Shown piece after piece: positions 42,466 through 48,743 of a DNA stretch of 48,743 nucleotides (its first letter is position 1; every line of letters starts with the position of its first letter). The translations under genes and the position numbers were made by a program. The stretch lies in the NCBI GenBank assembly GCA_964607765.1, contig CAZSNT010000065.1, forward strand, positions 1 to 48,743, read 5' to 3'. Below the pieces are notes generated by a model that worked only from the letters and a program-made list of their open reading frames with translations, had not been told where the DNA came from and made no database searches. This DNA comes from CAZSNT01 sp964607765 (lineage in GTDB: Bacteria; Verrucomicrobiota; Lentisphaeria; Oligosphaerales; JABHEG01).

Positions 42466-43192
42466 GCCCAACTGTTCCTAACGCAAATCCGAGCAGAGCC
42501 GGCACAGCCGTCTCCACGCGCAATGTCCACGCTCCAATCGGTACCGGCACACACCCGCCGGCCCGAAGTTGCTCCACTTCACCGTCCGTGAACCCCCCTT
42601 CCGGCCCAACCCACAGATTCAGCTCGCCGCCAACCGGAACCGCGATGCGCGGCGGCTCACAACCCGCTGCGGGGATGGCCCCAAAGTAGCCTCCTGCGCC
42701 GGTCTCTGCAACAGCCGCGGCAAACAGACACGGTGCATCGAAACGCGGCAGGAAAACGTTGCCGGACTGCTTCATGGCCACGATGGCCTCCTGTCGGCAA
42801 CGCTGCCACATGTCGCGCCCGGACGAGGGACGCCACACCGAACGCTCGCACAGGAGCGCCGTGATCCGGGACACGCCAAGCTGGGTAGCATCGGCCACAA
42901 TCCGCTCCAGGAGTCGGCGCCGCGGCGGCGCCACCAGAAGTCGGACCCGCGCCGCAGGCCGCGCGTGGACTCGCCGTTCGCTGATGCAGCAGGTCACCTG
43001 ATCGCTGCGGCGAACGCGCTGCACCATGCGTACCTCGGCCGTCGCAGCGCAGCCGTCCCCATCCAGAAGCTGCACCGAGCTGCCGACTTCCAGACGCAGT
43101 ACGCGAAGCGCGTGACGCGACTCCGCCGCAGGAAGCACAACCGACTCCCCAACAGCCGGAATTGACGGAACATGGAATCGGAGTGGACGCAT
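42437..43192 (-). CDS. rsmE: 16S rRNA (uridine-1498-N3)-methyltransferase
   Basis: A 251-residue SPOUT-class methyltransferase. An N-terminal PUA-like part (RFHVPSIPAVGESVVLPAAESRHALRVLR) leads to the knotted SAM domain with LWVGPEGGFTDGEVEQLRAGG and PIGAWTLRVETAVPALLGF, the diagnostic RsmE end. It methylates U1498 in the small ribosomal subunit. It begins 13 bp after rdgB and overlaps the TIM-barrel gene by 29 bp. No strong ribosome site precedes ATG 43192, consistent with translation coupled to rdgB. Confidence 0.93.
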   Translation of the reverse strand: MRPLRFHVPSIPAVGESVVLPAAESRHALRVLRLEVGSSVQLLDGDGCAATAEVRMVQRVRRSDQVTCCISERRVHARPAARVRLLVAPPRRRLLERIVADATQLGVSRITALLCERSVWRPSSGRDMWQRCRQEAIVAMKQSGNVFLPRFDAPCLFAAAVAETGAGGYFGAIPAAGCEPPRIAVPVGGELNLWVGPEGGFTDGEVEQLRAGGCVPVPIGAWTLRVETAVPALLGFALGTVGHDNVRCQHR

Positions 43193-43205
43193 AGCGGGGT
43201 GCCGA

Positions 43206-43799
43206 TCAACCTTTCAGACAACTGAACAGATCCGCATCCGAAGCCGCCTGCAGAGCTCTGGCACGATGGCTCATGCAGTTCTTCTCGGCCTCGGACAACT
43301 CCGCGAATGTCTGCGAGTGCCCCTCGGGAACGAACACCGGGTCGTAGCCGAAACCGTTCTCACCCCGGGGTGTATGGATGATCCGCCCCCGGATCTCTCC
43401 GGAAGCCGTTCCCAGCACGCCGTCAGGCGACGCCAGGGCCACCACGCACACGAATCTCGCCTCTCGATCGACGGCACCCGCCAGACGCCCAAGCAGCTTC
43501 TGCAGATTGGTCGCGTCATCGGCATCCTCTCCCGCGTAACGGGCCGAATAGACGCCGGGCTCACCTCCCAGCGAGAAGACCTCGAGCCCTGAATCGTCCG
43601 CCATGGCATGGCGGCCCGTGGCCTGGGCCGCCGAAAGCGCCTTCTTCATCGCATTGCCTTCGAACGTATCCGCGTCCTCCACCACCTCAGGGATACCGCC
43701 CACCTCTGCAGGCCCCAGCACCTGCAGACCAAGCGGTCCCAGAATACCGCGCATTTCCCGCAGTTTGTGAGCATTCCCAGTCGCAGCGACGATCTCCAT
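43206..43799 (-). CDS. rdgB: XTP/dITP diphosphatase
   Basis: A 197-residue Ham1/RdgB house-cleaning enzyme that removes dITP and XTP. Motifs: IVAATGNAHKLREMRGIL at the N-terminus, DTFEGNAMKKALSAA, MADDSGLEVFSLGGEPGVYSARYAG, GENGFGYDPVFVPEG, TFAELSEAEKNCMSHRARAL. All family signatures are intact and the length is normal. ATG 43799 has GGGAG 5 bp upstream. First gene of the rdgB-rsmE-TIM-barrel operon. Confidence 0.96.
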   Translation of the reverse strand: MEIVAATGNAHKLREMRGILGPLGLQVLGPAEVGGIPEVVEDADTFEGNAMKKALSAAQATGRHAMADDSGLEVFSLGGEPGVYSARYAGEDADDATNLQKLLGRLAGAVDREARFVCVVALASPDGVLGTASGEIRGRIIHTPRGENGFGYDPVFVPEGHSQTFAELSEAEKNCMSHRARALQAASDADLFSCLKG

Positions 43800-44189
43800 G
43801 CGCTCTCCCTCATGTGGTCGGTCGGTGTCGGGTGCCACCCAACAATCCCTCTCTTCCCGGACTTGTCAAGTACGGACGGGGCCCGAACAGGGCTGTCCTT
43901 CCTGACTTGCGTGGACATCGACAGTGGCACGGGGCGGCCCGCACCGTGGTGCCCCCTGCCGGAAATCTGCTCTCCGGGAAACACCCAGGCAACTGACACG
44001 CGCCCCGCCCAAAGAAGGCCGCTTGACATCAGTCGGCTCCAGGGGTTATCTTGTGCTGCGTTGTTTTCCCCGGGATGAGAGCTCGGCGCTGCCACCTGTA
44101 ATTCGCCGAGCACGGGGACCTTCTGCAGAGCACCGCTGCCGCGACACACCGAGGGATCCGGCGGCGAAACGTGATCCTGGGAGCCTGCT
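43800..44189. other. 390-bp divergent intergenic region
   Basis: Region between rdgB and the PqqD/cNMP gene. It holds the sigma-70-like promoter at 44023-44052 and a leader of about 135 bases with no clear structure. No gene or RNA was recognised. Confidence 0.6.
44023..44052 (+). promoter_or_regulatory. sigma-70-like promoter for the cNMP-receptor/cyclase operon
   Basis: A perfect TTGACA (44023-44028), an 18-bp spacer and TATCTT (44047-44052) lie 137 bp before the GTG start at 44190. Confidence 0.5.
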
Positions 44190-47100
44190 GTGAGCACGGA
44201 ACTCGGCTTCAACCCCGGCGAAACAGTTTCGGATGTCTCCAAGACGATCTTCCTCCCCGAGAAGTACAGGCCGCGGCGCATCGACAGGGCCAAGCTGCAC
44301 GACCGCGGCCCGAACGAGCCCGGCCACCGGTACGTGCTGGTGCATCTTGATTCGGGCGCGTACGTAACGCTGTCCGACGAGGACCGGCAGCTGTGGGAGA
44401 TGTTTGACGGCGAGCGGTCCGTACAGGACCTGCTGCGCGACTACGTCAAGAGCTTCCGCACTCTCCCACTCGACCGTATCGTGCGCCTTGTCCGAGAGCT
44501 CTGGGTCCACGGTTTCCTGGCAAACGATCCGCGGTTGTCAGGGCAGGAGAGGATCGAGCAGTTGCCCGCCGCGGGAGCGGCCCGCAACCTGGGCAACATA
44601 CGCATTCCCCTGCCCCTGTTCCACCGGCTCCCCACCGCGCTCGGCCACGCGGGCTTTACCCGTGTCGTTGGAATTCCCGTGTTGTTCCTCTCGGCGGTGA
44701 TCGCCGTGTGCGGCCTCTGCCTCGCATACCTCTACAGAGTCCACTTTGTGAGCTATCTCAGGCTGTTCCGCAATCCGGGCGCACTGCCTGAGCTGATCCT
44801 GTTCGCCGCGCTGCTCAACGGTCTGCTGTCACTGCTCAGGGAGACCGTGCGTGCAGTAGTTGCCACCGCAGATGGCATACAGGTGACCGGCGGCGGCATC
44901 CGTCTGCGCTGGTTTGTGCCCTTGATCTACTTCGACTACCCGACTCTGATCGGTTGCTCCCGCAAGACACGGCTCGCGGTCTGGGGCAGCGGCCCTTGGT
45001 TCGACCTGGTCTGTGCCGGGCTGGCGTCCACGCTCTGGTACGTGTGTGATTTCTCCTCTGCAGAGATCATGGTGCTTGTTCTGCTGCTGTCCTACGTGCG
45101 ACTCGCTCTGGCGACGTGCCCGTTCATGGACAACGATGTCTACAGCATGGCCGCCGACTGCCTGGACGACCCCAACCTCAGGCGTCGAACGTGGGGCTTC
45201 GTGCAGCGGCATTTCGGACGCAGCGTGCAGGTGCTGGACCGCGGTCAGTACGCGTCCTTCATGGCGGCGGGCCTGTTCTGCGTGGTCTGGATCGACTGCG
45301 TGTTGGGGGTGGGATACAGCCTCGCCGTGGGGCCAGGCCGATCCTCCGGTCCGGGAGCGGTCGCCGCCATCCTGCTCGGGCTGCCCGTGCTGCTGATCGC
45401 GGTCTCCCTGATTCTGTGGGGAAGCCGTATCGTCGCCGACAACTTCCGGCGCCAAGCCGCGGGCAAGCAGGATCCGAGCACGGTCGTGTTCGAGCTGGTG
45501 GGGCTCGGCATGCTCACGCTGTTCACGTTTTTCCTGCCCGGCATCGCGCGCGAAGTCTTCACACTCAATGTTGTGTTCCTGACCTTCATGGCCATTTTCT
45601 ACGTCTTCATCAACAACGTCCCGCGTATCCTCGGCGGGCGTGCCACGGTTCGTTTTGCCATTCTCGGGCTCTTCGCCCAGATCCTGTGGATCCCCGTGCT
45701 GTCGCTGTTCTACCACACGGTCGCGGTCATGTACTTCCCCGTGCCTTGGATCACTTTCGTCACGTTCGTCGTCCTGGCAGTCGCCTACTTTGCCGTGTCC
45801 GTCTCGTTCACCGACTTCCTGAACAAGGGCCCTGTGCTGGAGATCGCCGAGGGACTGGTCTGGCTGGGCTTCCCCGTGCTCATCATCTCGACTGCGGAGA
45901 TTTTGCGGCTGGGGCGCCTGCTCGAAGACTTGGGCAGCCACCCTTTCATGCTCTCAGGACTTGTACTGGGCGCCGGCCTGGTCTTTCTCGGCTTCGTGGT
46001 CCCAGCCAGGTTCTGCAGACGCTGCGTCATCACGGCTCAGCCTTTCCCGTTCATGGACGACGACACCAGCCAGGCGCGACTCGTACACGCGTTTACTTAC
46101 TTCAAGACGACCCTCTTCGACACCATCCTGGCTTCATTTGGCCCCAGGTCTCTGAAGGCGTTCAAGGCCGAATACAGCAAGGCCATGAACAGGGAGGACG
46201 TCGCGGGGGACGTTTTCCGAACTCCTGAGACGCACTTCGATGGGGGCGACATTCGGGAAGCAGATTACGGCTCGTTCTTCCGCACCGTGAACCAACTCCT
46301 TTGCCGGTTCTGCGGTAAGCACTACACGGGACAGCTTCTCGGCGAGATCCTGGACCAGATCCACTGGGATGCGCGCACACTGCTGACGCCTCTGATCTTC
46401 CCGGAGAACACGCCGACGCGGATTCCGTCTCTGAACGCCGATGAACGATGCAAACTGCTGACCGAGGTGCACCTGTTCCGCGACGTGCCCGAGGAGGCCT
46501 GTGCGAGGCTTGCCGGATGCATGGAGCTGCGCATCATTGCTCCCGACGATGACGTTGTCCGCCAGGACACGCCGTGCGACACGTTCTACATGGTCGCGTC
46601 CGGGGTCGGTTGCTCCGAGGAGTGGGATGTGACTGGCGAGATGGTAGTGGGAGCCTATCTGGAAGAGGGTGACTTCTTCGGCGAAGCTGCCTTCATGCCC
46701 GAACGGGAATCCTTGTATGGTTTCACGGTCCGTGCGTCAGCCAGAATGCTTGTGGGAGGAATCCGCAGACGTGACTTCGAGGCGTTCATGCGCATGTTCC
46801 CCGACGTGGCCGAGCAAGTGCGTGAGAACGTCGAAAATCTGCGACTGCTGCGCAACACGATGATCTTCAAGGAGCTCTCGCCGTCGCTGGTCAGCTTCGT
46901 CTTGGCCCGGATACGCCACGAGCACTACAAGGCGGGAGAGACCGTCATCACGGAAGGCGAACTCGGCCGACGCTTCTTCATCATCAAGCGCGGCAGTGCC
47001 GAGGCCCTCATCGAGAGCGAAGGCGGCCAAAGACGGGTCGGGGGGATCAAGAGCGGGGATTACTTTGGTGAGATCGCCCTTCTCATGGACGTGCCGCGAA

Positions 47101-47255
47101 CGGCCACGGTGAGGGCCGTGGAGGATCTCGATGTGGGCGTCATCGACAAAGAGGACTTCCTCTCCCTGCGCCAGGGGAGTCGCGAGTTTCAGGAAGACCT
47201 CGAAACGATCGCCAGGAAACGCGTCGAATCTCAGGGAAGCGACACTGACCCATGA
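44190..47255 (+). CDS. PqqD / inactive M50-like membrane protein with two cNMP-binding domains
   Basis: A 1021-residue protein. Residues ~45-112 are a PqqD-like winged helix (YVLVHLDSGAYVTLSDEDRQLWEMFDG), which in relatives binds modified peptides. Residues ~155-620 are a dozen membrane helices resembling the M50 site-2 protease/peptide-export family. The zinc motif HExxH is replaced by RETVR (217-221), and the usual NPxxxxD reads CPFMDND (310-316), so zinc proteolysis is unlikely. C-terminal residues ~755-1010 carry two cyclic-nucleotide-binding domains. The second has an intact phosphate cassette (FGEIALLMDVPRTATV); the first (FGEAAFMPERE) lacks the PR-T/A part. GTG start with GGGAG 6 bp upstream. 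It overlaps the cyclase gene by 4 bp. Confidence 0.82.
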   Translation: MSTELGFNPGETVSDVSKTIFLPEKYRPRRIDRAKLHDRGPNEPGHRYVLVHLDSGAYVTLSDEDRQLWEMFDGERSVQDLLRDYVKSFRTLPLDRIVRLVRELWVHGFLANDPRLSGQERIEQLPAAGAARNLGNIRIPLPLFHRLPTALGHAGFTRVVGIPVLFLSAVIAVCGLCLAYLYRVHFVSYLRLFRNPGALPELILFAALLNGLLSLLRETVRAVVATADGIQVTGGGIRLRWFVPLIYFDYPTLIGCSRKTRLAVWGSGPWFDLVCAGLASTLWYVCDFSSAEIMVLVLLLSYVRLALATCPFMDNDVYSMAADCLDDPNLRRRTWGFVQRHFGRSVQVLDRGQYASFMAAGLFCVVWIDCVLGVGYSLAVGPGRSSGPGAVAAILLGLPVLLIAVSLILWGSRIVADNFRRQAAGKQDPSTVVFELVGLGMLTLFTFFLPGIAREVFTLNVVFLTFMAIFYVFINNVPRILGGRATVRFAILGLFAQILWIPVLSLFYHTVAVMYFPVPWITFVTFVVLAVAYFAVSVSFTDFLNKGPVLEIAEGLVWLGFPVLIISTAEILRLGRLLEDLGSHPFMLSGLVLGAGLVFLGFVVPARFCRRCVITAQPFPFMDDDTSQARLVHAFTYFKTTLFDTILASFGPRSLKAFKAEYSKAMNREDVAGDVFRTPETHFDGGDIREADYGSFFRTVNQLLCRFCGKHYTGQLLGEILDQIHWDARTLLTPLIFPENTPTRIPSLNADERCKLLTEVHLFRDVPEEACARLAGCMELRIIAPDDDVVRQDTPCDTFYMVASGVGCSEEWDVTGEMVVGAYLEEGDFFGEAAFMPERESLYGFTVRASARMLVGGIRRRDFEAFMRMFPDVAEQVRENVENLRLLRNTMIFKELSPSLVSFVLARIRHEHYKAGETVITEGELGRRFFIIKRGSAEALIESEGGQRRVGGIKSGDYFGEIALLMDVPRTATVRAVEDLDVGVIDKEDFLSLRQGSREFQEDLETIARKRVESQGSDTDP

Positions 47256-48457
47256 CCGCGTCGGACCACAGAGCGGCCGCATCCGCCAACTCCGAACCAC
47301 AGGGCTCCTCCTCGCCAGTCGAAGCCTTGATCCTCATCCTGGATTCCTCGCTCCGTAGAGCAAGGAAGGTCCAGACATGGCTGCGCCAGGTCAACTACCG
47401 AACCATGATCTCGACCGACACGACCGAGGCGCTCATGCTCGCCCGTGCGCACCGGCCCGATCTCATCCTGCTGGAGGCGGACCTGAAGACCGCCAGTTGG
47501 GGCGGCGTCTGCCGCGAACTCAGGCGCTCGGAGCAGACCAATCTGCCGATCCTTCTCCTGACCGACGCAGAGAACACTGACTGGGATGCCGTCGTCAAAG
47601 GGCTTGAGATCGGGGCCACCAACTCAGTCAATGACTTCCTCGTCAAACCGTTCGGCAAGGAGCTGCTGCTCGCCAAAGTCAGAACAACGCTGAGGGTGGG
47701 GACGCTGCAGCACGAACTGCGGATCTCGAACTCCATGATGAAGGAGCTCACACAGTACCTCGACAACATGGTCGAGGCGAAGGTGGCGGAGCTCGAGAAT
47801 GTGAATCGGCTGCGGCGTTTCTTCTCGCCTCAGATCGTCGAGGCAATCGTGTCCGAGGACGCCGATGAGATCCTCAAGGAGCACCGCGGCGTCATTACGG
47901 TCGTGTTCCTGGACCTGCGGAAATTCACACCGTTCGCCGAAGCGCATGCGCCGCAGGAAGTCATAAGGCTTGTGCGCGATTTCCACGAGACCGTCGGGCC
48001 GGTGATTTTCCGCTACGGCGGAACGCTCGAACGGTTCACCGGCGATGGCATGATGGTGTTCCTCGGCGACCCCAAGCCGATGCCGGAACACGCCTACGAG
48101 GCCATCTGTATGGGGCTGCATGCCCAACACGTGATAAAGGCGAGGAAGAGAGAGTGGTCGAAGGCCGGCTATGACTTCAGCATCGGCATCGGCATCGCCA
48201 CGGGCGAAGCGACCATGGGCACAATCGGCTTTGAACGACGCTACGACTACGCCGCAATCGGCACGGTCACCAACCTGGCATCACGCCTGTGCAACCAGGC
48301 AGCAGCAGGGGAGATCCTCATCTCCCAGGAGACATACCACCGCGTAAGAGACCGCGTGTACACCAGAAGCTGCGGGCAAATGCGTTTCAAGGGATTCTCG
48401 AAGCCTGCACCAGTTCACGCTGTGGAGGGACTCCACGTGCCGTTCGAACTGGAGTGA
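47252..48457 (+). CDS. receiver-domain class III nucleotide cyclase
   Basis: A 401-residue protein. Residues 24-145 form a response-regulator receiver fold (LILILDSS, Thr104, Lys132), but Glu75 stands at the phosphorylation site (LILLEADL) and only one Asp of the acidic pair remains. A helical linker (about 155-190) leads to a class III adenylate/guanylate cyclase domain: metal Asp221 (VVFLDLRKFT) and Asp265 (RFTGDGMMVF), purine-site Asp332 (RYDYAAIG), and transition-state Asn341 and Arg345 (TNLASRL). All catalytic residues are present. The ATG overlaps the stop of the cNMP-binding membrane protein (ATGA), so the enzyme and a likely receptor of its product are made together. Confidence 0.88.
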   Translation: MTASDHRAAASANSEPQGSSSPVEALILILDSSLRRARKVQTWLRQVNYRTMISTDTTEALMLARAHRPDLILLEADLKTASWGGVCRELRRSEQTNLPILLLTDAENTDWDAVVKGLEIGATNSVNDFLVKPFGKELLLAKVRTTLRVGTLQHELRISNSMMKELTQYLDNMVEAKVAELENVNRLRRFFSPQIVEAIVSEDADEILKEHRGVITVVFLDLRKFTPFAEAHAPQEVIRLVRDFHETVGPVIFRYGGTLERFTGDGMMVFLGDPKPMPEHAYEAICMGLHAQHVIKARKREWSKAGYDFSIGIGIATGEATMGTIGFERRYDYAAIGTVTNLASRLCNQAAAGEILISQETYHRVRDRVYTRSCGQMRFKGFSKPAPVHAVEGLHVPFELE

Positions 48458-48477
48458 CACCGCTCGTCCTCGGGTGT

Positions 48478-48627
48478 TCAGTGTGGTTCCGATCGTCCGG
48501 CTCGGAGCTGCAGGATCTGTTTCTTCGCGTGTGCGAGTGCCGTACGCTCAGACAGGAGTCCCGTCGGTTGCAGTCGGCAGCTCTCGATCGCACCCGATTG
48601 CAGTCGAATCTGCTCTTCCGGGCTCAA
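48478..48627 (-). pseudogene. short protein-like frame, possible gene remnant
   Basis: On the minus strand a frame bounded by an upstream stop (48639-48637) reads LSPEEQIRLQSGAIESCRLQ, then PTGLLSERTALAHAKKQ and ILQLRAGRSEPH, stop. Its composition and helix-like pattern are protein-like, and LSPEEQ openings are common in real proteins. Only a TTG could start it and no ribosome site was seen. It may be the C-terminal end of a decayed gene, perhaps from a mobile element. Not recognised. Confidence 0.3.
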
Positions 48628-48650
48628 AGCATATCGTCACTGTCCCCTCG

Positions 48651-48694
<44 letters not shown>

Positions 48695-48743
48695 CCACTG
48701 TCCCGGGGGACACCAAACCCCCGCTCCGGGGCAGGGATGGGGA

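Noticed and set aside
43900..44060. Possible cobalamin riboswitch (GCCACTG on the minus strand near 43924)
   Set aside because: The other conserved blocks of the riboswitch are not in order and the downstream gene (rdgB) is not a B12-regulated type.

Overview
The window is GC-rich DNA with dense, mostly operon-organised genes. It looks like a Gram-negative bacterium of the PVC group or a neighbouring phylum (Planctomycetota, Lentisphaerota or Hydrogenedentota-like). This is inferred from the many secreted PQQ-like beta-propellers, a ThuA/HEAT/discoidin giant protein, a Tat-exported Gfo/Idh oxidoreductase, a Na+-translocating NQR-type cluster, NHL/ferredoxin/NosR-like redox genes and a squalene-hopene-cyclase family protein. 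A partial dcw cluster (mraZ, rsmH, ftsL, ftsI, murE with the meso-DAP motif DNPR) shows a peptidoglycan wall. No rRNA, tRNA or CRISPR array was seen.

Layout. 1-9.5 kb: secreted and degradative proteins (M28 peptidase lipoprotein, PQQ-like propeller, large glycoside-hydrolase-like protein, ThuA/HEAT/discoidin protein) with a PHP-gene remnant between divergent genes. 9.6-10.3 kb: a FitAB/VapBC-type toxin-antitoxin pair with a palindrome over its -35 box. 10.3-18.0 kb (minus strand): a tight run nqrD-nqrE-nqrF-nqrB-nqrC, a discoidin-like secreted protein, an Agl23-like membrane glycosyltransferase-fold protein, and a second discoidin-like protein. 18.1-19.7 kb: Gfo/Idh oxidoreductase and an internally deleted DUF1080 gene. 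20.0-23.0 kb: a three-gene electron-transfer operon (NHL propeller, Tat ferredoxin, NosR/NapH-like membrane Fe-S protein). 23.2-28.7 kb: peroxiredoxin, then SHC-family cyclase, PQQ propeller, FHA protein and MBL hydrolase on the minus strand. 28.8-34.6 kb: membrane PQQ propeller, NuoE-NuoF fusion and an Fe-S/FAD protein. 34.6-35.3 kb: a gene-free zone full of inverted repeats. 35.3-41.3 kb: the dcw genes and a GNAT. 41.7-43.8 kb (minus): rdgB, rsmE and a TIM-barrel gene. 44.2-48.5 kb: a PqqD/pseudo-M50/double-cNMP membrane protein translationally coupled to a class III nucleotide cyclase. The window ends in a 41-base poly-C run.

The two most interesting systems are these. (1) The NQR-like operon lacks nqrA, its NqrB has lost the segment that carries the covalent-FMN site, its NqrC is fused to a discoidin-like domain, and the same domain recurs in two near-identical exported proteins encoded downstream. 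This suggests an extracytoplasmic assembly docked on an altered NQR complex. (2) The cyclase and cNMP-receptor pair has a receptor that resembles an M50 site-2 protease with its zinc-binding HExxH changed to RETVR, and a cyclase whose receiver domain carries Glu in place of the phosphorylated Asp. Functions of both systems are inference. The sequence features themselves can be read directly.
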